Shown here piece after piece: positions 36,123 to 43,941 of a DNA stretch of 64,000 nucleotides (positions are counted from its first letter, which is position 1; every line of letters starts with the position of its first letter). Position numbers and translations under genes: made by a program. The notes under the pieces were generated by a model. That model did no database searches and was not told the origin of the DNA. It saw only the letters and a program-made list of their open reading frames with translations. Source of the DNA: Clostridia bacterium (GTDB lineage: Bacteria; Bacillota_A; Clostridia; Christensenellales; Aristaeellaceae). Location of the stretch: contig JAFQEB010000004.1 of the NCBI GenBank assembly GCA_017399225.1, positions 15,297 through 79,296 on the forward strand, given 5' to 3'.

Positions 36123-37406
36123 GTGAAGATTACGATGTTCGCCATCGGCTCCACTGGTGATGTACGCCCGTATTGTATCCTGGGCCGTGAACTGAAGCGG
36201 CGCGGGTATGAGGTGACGATCGCCGCCTTTTCGCCCTTTGAGCAGATGGTGACTCAGGCAGGGCTGAACTTTTTCGGCATCGCCGGAGACGTGAAGGACA
36301 TGATGAGTCACCTGATGAAGCCCGGCGCAGTTGGCATGAGCTATCTGCGCGAGGCGGAGAAGGCGATCCAGAATATTGCGCCCGTGCTGCTGCGGGATCT
36401 GCTCCGGGCCGGCGAGGGCGCGGAGGCAATGCTGTGTACCTTCTTTGGCACGATGTATTATTCTGTTGCCGAGCATTATCACATTCCCTGTGTTCAGACG
36501 CATTATTTCCCCATGGATCCCAATCCGCTGATGCCCATTTCCTCCGCCCCCTGGCCGCATCTGGGGGCCTGGTGGTGCCGCTTGAGCTACCGCATCGGCT
36601 ATCTGCTGATCAGCATCCTGGAGAAACGATATCTGACCGATTGGCGTAAGCAGCACGGTATGGACGTGCGCTCCCTGCGGACGAAGCCGGATTATTCCTG
36701 CAATGGACACCGGATCCCCGCGATCTATGCCACGAGCCCGCTGCTGACGCCGCGCCCGGATTGCTGGGATGAGCATATCTACATGTCCGGCTTCTGGTGG
36801 GAAGAGATGAATGAGGATTTCACCCCGGATGAAGAGCTGGAACGCTTCCTGCAGGGAGCTGAGCAGCCGGTCTATATCGGCTTTGGCTCAATGGTATCCG
36901 GCGACATGGAGGACACCTTCCGCACGGTGACGGCGGCGGTGGAGAAATCCGGCGTTCGCGCGGTGATCGCCCGCGGCTGGGCCGAGGGGGAGAAGCCCTG
37001 CAATACGGAGCGGATCCACTATGTGGACTTTGTCCCGCATGACTGGCTGTTCAAGCATGTGGCGGCTGCGGTGCATCATGGCGGCGCTGGAACGACGGCT
37101 TCCTCCCTCCGGGCGGGGCTGCCCACCCTGATCGTACCCTTTGGCGGAGATCAGCCCTTCTGGGGGATGCGCGTCCATGCAGCGGGCTGCGGCCCGAAGC
37201 CTGTGCCCCGTGACGGCATGACCGTCGATCAGCTGGCCGGTGCATTGCAGGAGCTGGTATCCTGTGACGCATACCGGAAAATGGCTGCGGACGTCGGCAG
37301 GAAGCTCCGTGTGGAATACGGTGTGAAGACCGCTGCGGACATCGTCGAAAGGGAGATCGGCGCCTGGCTGGAAAGCGAGCGTGCTTCCGGTAAGCGGGCA
37401 GAATGA
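36123..37406 (+). CDS. GT1 (UGT-type) glycosyltransferase
   Basis: A 427-residue GT-B enzyme. The N-terminus KITMFAIGSTGDVRPYCILGRELKRRGYEVTIAA and the C-terminal donor site FVPHDWLFKHVAAAVHHGGAGTTASSLRAGLPTLIVPFGGDQPFWG are UGT signatures. Relatives glycosylate sterols, glycopeptide aglycones or macrolides. I take GTG at 36123 as the start because the AAAGGAGGG site at 36107-36115 overlaps the upstream ATG at 36105. Placement just ahead of a drug exporter makes drug glycosylation one possibility, with lipid glycosylation equally open. Confidence 0.85.
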   Translation: MKITMFAIGSTGDVRPYCILGRELKRRGYEVTIAAFSPFEQMVTQAGLNFFGIAGDVKDMMSHLMKPGAVGMSYLREAEKAIQNIAPVLLRDLLRAGEGAEAMLCTFFGTMYYSVAEHYHIPCVQTHYFPMDPNPLMPISSAPWPHLGAWWCRLSYRIGYLLISILEKRYLTDWRKQHGMDVRSLRTKPDYSCNGHRIPAIYATSPLLTPRPDCWDEHIYMSGFWWEEMNEDFTPDEELERFLQGAEQPVYIGFGSMVSGDMEDTFRTVTAAVEKSGVRAVIARGWAEGEKPCNTERIHYVDFVPHDWLFKHVAAAVHHGGAGTTASSLRAGLPTLIVPFGGDQPFWGMRVHAAGCGPKPVPRDGMTVDQLAGALQELVSCDAYRKMAADVGRKLRVEYGVKTAADIVEREIGAWLESERASGKRAE

Positions 37407-37425
37407 AATTTTTCCGTAAAACCCC

Positions 37426-37455
37426 TTGACGCAGTTGGGGGAATTGGTATATACT
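37426..37455 (+). promoter_or_regulatory. Promoter of the multidrug ABC exporter transcript
   Basis: TTGACG (37426-37431) and TATACT (37450-37455), spacing 18. An inverted repeat GTTGT-GT-ACAAC at 37462-37473 overlaps the expected transcription start and could be an operator. Confidence 0.75.
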
Positions 37456-37499
37456 TCAAGCGTTGTGTACAACAAATTTTGCAGAAAGGAGGCCTGAAT

Positions 37500-37580
37500 A
37501 TGACCATGATGAACTTTGCCGTATGTGCAGCAAACAACATGATCTTGACGGTCCCTTCTGCTTGTGTGCGCCGCAGGTGA
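37500..37580 (+). CDS. Leader peptide (26 codons) of the ABC exporter attenuator
   Basis: A strong AAAGGAGG sits eight bases before ATG 37500. The ORF encodes 26 residues, beginning MTMMNFAVCAANN and ending CVRRR, and stops at TGA 37580. A strong intrinsic terminator follows 31 bases later and the exporter genes start 186 bases later. The arrangement parallels BmrB-bmrCD of Bacillus subtilis, where antibiotic-stalled ribosomes on a leader peptide prevent termination. The peptide itself resembles nothing I know. Confidence 0.75.
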   Translation: MTMMNFAVCAANNMILTVPSACVRRR

Positions 37581-37611
37581 ATTCCGCCTGCTCTTTTGCA
37601 AGCGCATTTTG

Positions 37612-37649
37612 AAGCACCGGCCGTCAATGAGGATGGCCGGTGCTTTTTT
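37612..37649 (+). terminator. Attenuator terminator ahead of the ABC exporter
   Basis: An 11-bp perfect stem AAGCACCGGCC / GGCCGGTGCTT around a 12-base loop, followed by six T. A competing pairing is visible: TGCTT-gtg-TGCG (37559-37570, inside the leader ORF) with CGCA-ttttg-AAGCA (37603-37616), which uses the first five bases of the terminator stem. That would act as antiterminator when a ribosome pauses early in the leader. Confidence 0.85.
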
Positions 37650-37766
37650 GCGTATATGCAAAGGCGCGCCGGCAGGGGAAACGGGGATAACCAAAGTATG
37701 ATCGACCAAGTCCGGCTGCAAAGCATCCGGGGGATGCAGGAATAGCCGGCGAAAGGAGCAACTCCA

Positions 37767-39593
37767 ATGCACAAGCAAAAAACAATGGCCGCGATGATCC
37801 GGCTGGTGCGCGACAACTGGCCCAGCTATCTGGGCGCGCTGGCGGCCACGGTGATGATCGTGCTGATCGGCTTTATTACGCCGATGGTCCTGGCGACGAC
37901 GATCGATTCCGTCCTTAACAGCGAGCCCTTCGATCTGCCGCCCTTCCTTGTAGGGTGGATCAATGCCTGGGGCGGGCGCGGCTTCCTGCGCGAGAACCTG
38001 TGGGTGATCGGCGTGCTGCTGATCCTGCTCAATGTCGTCAACGGCGTTTTCACCTATGTGAAGGGCCGCCTGTCGGCTGTAGCGAGCGAGAACATCGCCC
38101 AGAGCCTCCGCGAGCGTCTTTATGCCCATCTGCAGCGCCTGCCCTTTGCCTACCATGTGAAGGCGGAAACCGGCGACCTGATCCAGCGCTGCACCTCCGA
38201 TGTGGAGACGATCCGCCGTTTTCTGGCCGTTCAGGTGATGGAGATCGTCAACTCGCTCATGATGATCATCATCGCCCTGACGATCCTCTTGCAGCGCCGT
38301 GTGGATATCACCCTCTACAGCATGATCCTGGTGCCTCCGCTGTTCATCTTCGCCACCTGGTTCTTCAAAATGGTACATAAGTCCTTCAAGGTGGCGGATG
38401 AAGCGGAGGGCGTGATGTCCGCCGTGCTGCAGGAGAACCTCTCCGGCGTGCGCGTGGTGCGTGCCTTCGGCCAGCAGCAGCGCGAGGTGGAGAAGTTTGA
38501 TGAGAAGAACGCCACGCTGCGCAAGCGCTGGCTGAAGCTCAATTACCTTGCGGCGATCTACTGGGGCGGCGGCGATGCGCTCTCTATGGCCCAGAGCATT
38601 ATCACGCTCCTGGTCTGCGTGGTATACGCCTGCCGGGGGGAGATCAGCGTCGGTGATATGATCATCTTCACCTCCTACATCGGTATGCTGCTCTGGCCCA
38701 TCCGCTCGCTGGGCCGTACCCTGAGCGATGCAGGTAAGTCGATGGTCTCCATGGGCCGTATCCAGGAGATCTTTGACCAGGAGCCCGAGCCTGACGAACA
38801 TGATGCCCTGACGCCTGATCTGCACGGCGATATCGTCTTTGACCACGTCTCCTTTGCCTATCCGGACGACGGCGTGCCCGTCCTCAGGGACGTCAGCTTT
38901 ACCATTCCTGCGGGCACAACGGCGGCGGTGCTGGGTGGCACCGGCAGCGGTAAATCCACCATGATGTACCTGCTGCAGCGCCTTTACGAGCCCACCGGCG
39001 GCCGCATCACCATTGGCGGCGTGGATATCAGCCGGATCGACCGGCGCTACCTGCGCAGCCATGTGGGTCTGATCCTCCAGGAGCCCTTCCTGTATTCCAA
39101 AACGATCTATGAAAACGTGGGCATCATCGGTGATCGGGACGAAAAGGGCATCCGCCATGCAGCGGACGTTGCCCGTGCCTCAGGCTTCATCGCCAAGGCG
39201 GACAAGGGCTGGGAGACGCTGGTCGGCGAGCGCGGCGTGACCCTTTCCGGCGGTCAGAAGCAGCGTATCGCCATTGCCAGAACCCTTCTGAAGGACAATC
39301 ATGTGCTGATCTTCGACGACTCCCTGTCCGCCGTGGATACGGAAACGGATGCCCAGATCCGCGCTGCGCTCAAGGGCGAGAAGAGCGGCGTGACGACGCT
39401 GATCATCTCCCATCGCGTGACGACCCTGTCCCAGGCGGATCTGATCCTGGTGCTGGAGGATGGCCGCATCACTCAGCAGGGCACCCATGAGGAGCTCTGC
39501 CGCCAGGAGGGCCTCTATGCCCGTATCAACGCCATTCAGAATACCCTTGAAGAAGAACTGATCAGCGCAAAAGCTGCTGAGGGGGTGAACTAA
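37767..39593 (+). CDS. Heterodimeric multidrug ABC exporter, subunit with degenerate site (BmrC/YheI-like)
   Basis: A 608-residue half-transporter: six membrane spans, then an ATPase domain. Walker A is GGTGSGKST, signature LSGGQKQR, Walker B VLIFDDSLSAVD with Asp518 in place of the catalytic Glu, and H-loop ISHR. The Asp substitution marks the non-catalytic partner of asymmetric exporters such as BmrC or TM287. Its partner is encoded immediately downstream. The pair should export hydrophobic drugs. Expression is expected to depend on the upstream leader and terminator. Confidence 0.93.
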   Translation: MHKQKTMAAMIRLVRDNWPSYLGALAATVMIVLIGFITPMVLATTIDSVLNSEPFDLPPFLVGWINAWGGRGFLRENLWVIGVLLILLNVVNGVFTYVKGRLSAVASENIAQSLRERLYAHLQRLPFAYHVKAETGDLIQRCTSDVETIRRFLAVQVMEIVNSLMMIIIALTILLQRRVDITLYSMILVPPLFIFATWFFKMVHKSFKVADEAEGVMSAVLQENLSGVRVVRAFGQQQREVEKFDEKNATLRKRWLKLNYLAAIYWGGGDALSMAQSIITLLVCVVYACRGEISVGDMIIFTSYIGMLLWPIRSLGRTLSDAGKSMVSMGRIQEIFDQEPEPDEHDALTPDLHGDIVFDHVSFAYPDDGVPVLRDVSFTIPAGTTAAVLGGTGSGKSTMMYLLQRLYEPTGGRITIGGVDISRIDRRYLRSHVGLILQEPFLYSKTIYENVGIIGDRDEKGIRHAADVARASGFIAKADKGWETLVGERGVTLSGGQKQRIAIARTLLKDNHVLIFDDSLSAVDTETDAQIRAALKGEKSGVTTLIISHRVTTLSQADLILVLEDGRITQQGTHEELCRQEGLYARINAIQNTLEEELISAKAAEGVN

Positions 39594-39594
39594 T

Positions 39595-41445
39595 ATGCAG
39601 TCCTTTCAGGAAGAAGATTACACCAAACGATTTGATCTTTCCCTCTGGAAGAAGATCATCAAAATTGCCAAGCCATATCACAAGTACCTGTTCATGACCA
39701 TGGGCTTCATGGCGGTCTGCGCGCTGATGGATGTATTGCTGCCCCGCATGACCGGCATCGCCATGGATACCTTCATCGAGAAGGAAAGCACGGAGGGGCT
39801 GGGCTGGTTTGCCGCTGCGTATATCGCCATGGTTGTTGTGCAGGTCATCGCCATCTTCGGCTTTCAGCTCTGCAGCGGCCGGGTGGAGACGGGCACCTGC
39901 TACATCATCCGTAAGATGGGCTTTCAGAAGCTCCAGGAGCTGCCCTTCTCCTATTACGACCGGATGCCGGTGGGCTATCTGATGTCCCGCCTGACCAACG
40001 ATACCCAGCGCCTGGGCGATACCATCGGCTGGTCCATCCTGGATCTGTGCTGGGGTGCGGTGTTCCTGGTGTCCTGCACTATTCAGATGCTGCTGCTCAA
40101 CTGGCAGCTGACGCTGGTCATCCTGCTGGTGCTGCCGCCTCTGGCGATTATCTCCTGGAAGTTCCAGAAGGGTATCCTGGAATCCTATCGCCAGGTGCGC
40201 AAGCGCAATTCCCAGATCACCGCCGGCTTCAACGAGGGCATCAACGGCGCAAAAACCACCAAGACCCTCGTCCGTGAGGATCTCAACATTCAGGAATTCA
40301 ATGCGGTTTCTGCCGATATGAAGAAGGCATCCGTCCGCGCGGCGACCCTGAGCGCGCTGTTCCTGCCCATCGTGGTGTCGATTGGCAGCATCGGCACTGC
40401 CTATGCCCTGTGGCAGGGCGGCTCCTCCATCGTCAACGGTGTGGAGGTCATGGGTTCTGTCATGACCATCGGCACCCTGCAGGTGTTTGTCAACTACACC
40501 GTGCAGTTCTTTCAGCCCGTGCGTGATATTGCCCGCATCTTCGCCGAGCTTCAGTCCTCCCAGGCGGCGGCTGAACGTGTGATCTCCCTTCTGGAAACCG
40601 AGCCGGATATCGTGGATGCCCCCGAGGTGGAGGCGGAATTCGGTGACAATTTCCATCCGAAGAAGGAAAACTGGCCCAAGCTCATCGGCGATATCGACTT
40701 TGAGGACGTGTCCTTCCGCTACAAGGACGGAGAGCAGGTGCTCAGCCATTTTGATCTGCACATCGGGCATGGCCAGACCATCGCCCTGGTGGGCGAGACC
40801 GGCTCGGGCAAGTCCACCATCGTCAACCTGATCTGCCGCTTCTATGAGCCCACGGAGGGCCGCATCCTCATCGACGGTGCGGATTACCGCACCCGCAGCC
40901 AGCTCTGGCTCCAGTCCAACCTGGGCTATGTGCTTCAGTCGCCCCACCTGTTCTCCGGCACGGTGGCGGACAACATCCGCTACGGCCGCCCGGATGCGAC
41001 CGATGAGGAGGTCGCCGCCGCTGCCCGGATGGTCGGTGCCGAGCCCTTCATCCTCAAAATGCAGGATGGCTATCAGTCCAATGTGGGCGAGGGCGGCAAC
41101 CGCCTCTCCACCGGCCAGAAGCAGCTGATCTCCTTTGCCCGTGCGATCCTGACCAACCCTGCGATCTTTGTGCTGGACGAGGCGACCTCCTCCGTTGATA
41201 CGGAGACTGAGCAGCTTATCCAGAACGCGATCCAGACCGTGCTGGAGGGCCGCACCAGCTTCATCATTGCCCACCGCCTGTCCACCATCCGCTCGGCAGA
41301 CCGCATCCTCGTCATCCAAAATGGTCAAATTATCGAGGATGGCACCCATCGCCAGCTGATCGCAAAGCAGGGCTACTACTATCAGCTCTACACCAACCAG
41401 TTCCAGGAAGAGCAGGGGCTGGAGATACTGGACGGGAAGGTGTAA
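39595..41445 (+). CDS. Heterodimeric multidrug ABC exporter, catalytic subunit (BmrD/YheH-like)
   Basis: A 616-residue half-transporter with six membrane spans and an ATPase domain. Walker A is VGETGSGKST, signature LSTGQKQL, Walker B VLDEATSSVD with the catalytic Glu intact, and H-loop IAHR. A charged stretch of about 20 residues (EFGDNFHPKKENWPK) joins the two domains. It starts one base after the partner gene stops, so the two are made together. It supplies the catalytic site completed by the partner. Confidence 0.93.
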   Translation: MQSFQEEDYTKRFDLSLWKKIIKIAKPYHKYLFMTMGFMAVCALMDVLLPRMTGIAMDTFIEKESTEGLGWFAAAYIAMVVVQVIAIFGFQLCSGRVETGTCYIIRKMGFQKLQELPFSYYDRMPVGYLMSRLTNDTQRLGDTIGWSILDLCWGAVFLVSCTIQMLLLNWQLTLVILLVLPPLAIISWKFQKGILESYRQVRKRNSQITAGFNEGINGAKTTKTLVREDLNIQEFNAVSADMKKASVRAATLSALFLPIVVSIGSIGTAYALWQGGSSIVNGVEVMGSVMTIGTLQVFVNYTVQFFQPVRDIARIFAELQSSQAAAERVISLLETEPDIVDAPEVEAEFGDNFHPKKENWPKLIGDIDFEDVSFRYKDGEQVLSHFDLHIGHGQTIALVGETGSGKSTIVNLICRFYEPTEGRILIDGADYRTRSQLWLQSNLGYVLQSPHLFSGTVADNIRYGRPDATDEEVAAAARMVGAEPFILKMQDGYQSNVGEGGNRLSTGQKQLISFARAILTNPAIFVLDEATSSVDTETEQLIQNAIQTVLEGRTSFIIAHRLSTIRSADRILVIQNGQIIEDGTHRQLIAKQGYYYQLYTNQFQEEQGLEILDGKV

Positions 41446-41447
41446 AC

Positions 41448-42359
41448 ATGGAGCAGACGATCTGGACAGATGCTGAAATCCTCAATGTAAAAGCGGCATC
41501 CCATATACAGCCCGGATTCAGCTATGGCTGCGATAAGGCTGTACCGGAGCAGGTGCGTTCTCAGCTTTTCGAATTCATGTCCTGGGTTGAAGCGAGCTTT
41601 GCTATGCCTGTGACGCTTTGGGTCGATTTTGAGTATAAGCATTATCTTGTTTCCAGTGCAGGAAAGCGCGTTGGTTATCTTTTCTACTGGGCAGATGTAG
41701 ATACCTGGCCGGTATTTGAAGATGAAGATGCGATCCCGATGATGCGTTTGCCCGTACGCGAGGATAACTGGACGATCGAAGAGATCCTTACTTCCTTTGC
41801 AGAGGGCATTACGGACTATTTCTCCTGGCTGTGCCGAAAGGATCTAACCGGAGAAGAAAAGGAGAAGACCGTCGAAACGATCCTGCAGCTGTATCAGGAT
41901 GCAAAACAAGGAATGCAGATCCTCGACTACTTCCGTTCGGACAATCAGCCGCATTGGCGCACTGCCATTGCCCAAAACGAGTGGCGTGCCGCACACTTCC
42001 TGGCTGATCTGCTGGAAAAGTCCGAATTCCATCAGGCAGTCGGCTCGGGGACTGTATACCTGCTGAAGGAGGGAGAAAAGCTCGTGTCCTTCCTGACCCT
42101 CTCGGAGAGGGACTGCATCAATGCCCCTGAATATGCCCCCTGGATCGGCTTCGTCCATACCGCGCCCGAGTACCGTGGACACCGCCATGTCGGCAAGCTC
42201 ATCGACCATGCCTGCGCCGTTGCCCGCCAGCACGGCGCAGCGCGGGTCTACCTGAGCACCGATCACGTCGGCCTGTACGAGAAGTACGGCTTCACCTACC
42301 TGGAAAACCGCGTGAGCATCTACGGGGAGGACAGCCGCATCTATGTGCGGGAGGTGTAA
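41448..42359 (+). CDS. Two-domain GNAT acetyltransferase
   Basis: A 303-residue protein. The first 190 residues are an unrecognised domain rich in Trp and acidic residues (FYWADVDTWPVFEDEDAIP). The GNAT domain is C-terminal with WIGFVHTAPEYRGHRHVGKLIDHA (acetyl-CoA loop) and YLSTDHVGLYEKYGFTYLE. It starts three bases after the exporter stop and belongs to its transcript. A drug-modifying role is suggested only by the company it keeps. Confidence 0.8.
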   Translation: MEQTIWTDAEILNVKAASHIQPGFSYGCDKAVPEQVRSQLFEFMSWVEASFAMPVTLWVDFEYKHYLVSSAGKRVGYLFYWADVDTWPVFEDEDAIPMMRLPVREDNWTIEEILTSFAEGITDYFSWLCRKDLTGEEKEKTVETILQLYQDAKQGMQILDYFRSDNQPHWRTAIAQNEWRAAHFLADLLEKSEFHQAVGSGTVYLLKEGEKLVSFLTLSERDCINAPEYAPWIGFVHTAPEYRGHRHVGKLIDHACAVARQHGAARVYLSTDHVGLYEKYGFTYLENRVSIYGEDSRIYVREV

Positions 42360-42362
42360 ACC

Positions 42363-43352
42363 ATGCCAATCGTGATCAAACCTTTGAACAGTTCGAACCT
42401 GCACATGGACTCCCTGGACGGCTTTATCCGCCATCAGGAAATCACCGAATGCTGGCGCAATGTGGACGGCGAATGGCGGCTATGTCCCATTGCATTTACT
42501 GAGGACTGGGACAGGCCGCGCCTGCGCGAAGAAGCTGCGGATCTGCTGCGTGCCATTGATGCGGGAATCCCGGTTGTTGGCGCATTTGACGGAGCACAGA
42601 TCGTTGGCTTTGCCCGACTGGGAGAGCATCTCGGCAGCCGGGGGCAATATGTGGAGCTTTCCAGCTACCATGTGTCTGCGCCATATCGTGGGCAGGGGAT
42701 CGGCAAACGGATTTTTGCAGCCATATGCGAGGCTGCCCGCACCCTTGGCTCGGCGAAGCTGTACATTTCGGCGCACTCATCCAGGGAGTCGCAGGCGGCA
42801 TATCGAGCCTTAGGCTGCGTGCACGCGGTGGAGGTCGATCCCATCCGCGCAGCGAAAGAGCCCTTCGACGTGCAGATGGAGTATGATCTCCGCTGCTGTG
42901 TCCGATTCGGCGTCCCTGCTGATCTGCCCTCCTGGATGGCTCTCGTCCGCCGTGTCGCCTGGAATTTCCCCGGCATTGAGACCGAAACAGCCTTTGAGGA
43001 ACATGCGGCCACGGTGGCGAAGTTCATCGGCAAAGGCAACGCGATCTGTGCAGTGCGGGGTGATGCGGTCATCGGCGTGCTGCTGTTTTCCCGGCGGCTG
43101 AACATGCTGTGCTGCATGGCGGTCGCTCCGGAGGCTCGCAGAAATGGCATTGCGCAGCGTATGTTCGACCTGATGCAGACGATCGCCGATCCTGAGCGAG
43201 ATCTGACCGTCACCACTTTCCGCGAAGGTGATCCCAAGGGGGATGCGCCACGCGCCTTCTACGCGAAGAATGGTTTTGTGCCGGCAGCGTTGACGGTGGA
43301 AAATGACTACCCCTGCCAGGTGTTTGTGAGAAAGGCAGATTACCATGAATAA
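42363..43352 (+). CDS. Tandem GNAT acetyltransferase
   Basis: A 329-residue protein with two GNAT domains. The first (residues 1-175) has SSYHVSAPYRGQGIGKRIFAAIC and looks streptothricin-acetyltransferase-like, the second (180-325) has CCMAVAPEARRNGIAQRMFDL and ends AFYAKNGFVPA. It lies three bases after the previous GNAT gene and overlaps the start of the kinase downstream. Substrate unknown; both acetyl-CoA loops look intact. Confidence 0.82.
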   Translation: MPIVIKPLNSSNLHMDSLDGFIRHQEITECWRNVDGEWRLCPIAFTEDWDRPRLREEAADLLRAIDAGIPVVGAFDGAQIVGFARLGEHLGSRGQYVELSSYHVSAPYRGQGIGKRIFAAICEAARTLGSAKLYISAHSSRESQAAYRALGCVHAVEVDPIRAAKEPFDVQMEYDLRCCVRFGVPADLPSWMALVRRVAWNFPGIETETAFEEHAATVAKFIGKGNAICAVRGDAVIGVLLFSRRLNMLCCMAVAPEARRNGIAQRMFDLMQTIADPERDLTVTTFREGDPKGDAPRAFYAKNGFVPAALTVENDYPCQVFVRKADYHE

Positions 43353-43857
43353 GGGCCGCATCATCTTCCTCAATGGCGTGACCTCCTCTGGCAAGACCTC
43401 CATCGTCGAGGCGCTGCAGAATCGGGAGGACTGCTACTTCTATGTTGTCGCCAACGATCTGTTTGAGCAGATGATCGGGGACAGATTTCTGCGGGAGGAT
43501 TATTGGAAGCACCTTGCTCCTGTCATCCTGCTGATGTACCGTACCGCAAAGCTTTTCTCTGATCAGGGGCATGACGTGCTCATCGACGGCATTCTTGTTG
43601 AACGTCCGGAGATCGCACCCCATTACAAGCAAATGATGGATATCCTCGCGGAGAATCCGCTGTCCATTGTCGAAGTTGCCTGTCCGCTGGAGATCTGCCG
43701 TGAACGCAACATCGCCCGGGGCGACCGGTATGAAAACCAGTCAGCCGAGCAGGCGGCGACGATGGCGACAGACATCCATTATGCGCTGTCTGTACGCACA
43801 GATCGAAATACCCCGGAGGAATGCGCCGAAGCGATCATCCGGGCACTGATGAAGTAA
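43345..43857 (+). CDS. Chloramphenicol phosphotransferase-like kinase
   Basis: A 170-residue P-loop protein. The ATP site is IIFLNGVTSSGKTS (Lys17), an ILIDG-type Walker B lies near residue 73 (VLIDGILVERP), and RERNIARGDRYENQSAEQA matches the RGDR lid of the CPT family. The Streptomyces enzyme phosphorylates chloramphenicol. Many clostridial homologues are annotated by similarity only. It overlaps the tandem GNAT gene by eight bases and precedes the MFS pump, reinforcing the drug-response theme. Confidence 0.85.
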   Translation: MNKGRIIFLNGVTSSGKTSIVEALQNREDCYFYVVANDLFEQMIGDRFLREDYWKHLAPVILLMYRTAKLFSDQGHDVLIDGILVERPEIAPHYKQMMDILAENPLSIVEVACPLEICRERNIARGDRYENQSAEQAATMATDIHYALSVRTDRNTPEECAEAIIRALMK

Positions 43858-43869
43858 GGAAGGGAGGGA

Positions 43870-43917
43870 ATGCACATGGTGCTGGCCATTGCCGGCGCTC
43901 CTTTTCATCTGGAATGA
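43870..43917 (+). CDS. Leader peptide (15 codons) of the MFS pump
   Basis: The ORF MHMVLAIAGAPFHLE starts 12 bases after the kinase stop with a good AGGGAGGG site just upstream, and its TGA lies in the loop of the hairpin that hides the pump's ribosome-binding site. Codons 10-13 lie in the left arm of that hairpin, so a ribosome paused there would open it. This is the architecture of erm, cat and some mef leaders. Confidence 0.75.
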   Translation: MHMVLAIAGAPFHLE

Positions 43918-43934
43918 ATCAAATGAAAAGGAGC
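43897..43934 (+). promoter_or_regulatory. Ribosome-binding-site-sequestering hairpin of the MFS gene
   Basis: GCTCCTTTTCAT (43897-43908) and ATGAAAAGGAGC (43923-43934) are a perfect 12-bp inverted repeat around a 14-base loop. The right arm contains the Shine-Dalgarno AAAAGGAG of the MFS gene, eight bases before its ATG at 43942. With the hairpin closed the pump cannot be translated. Confidence 0.85.
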
Positions 43935-43941
43935 TAATACA

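Noticed and set aside
37697..37745. Second short ORF (about 15 codons) between the attenuator and the ABC exporter
   Set aside because: ATG followed by a short frame, but no convincing ribosome-binding site; treated as chance.
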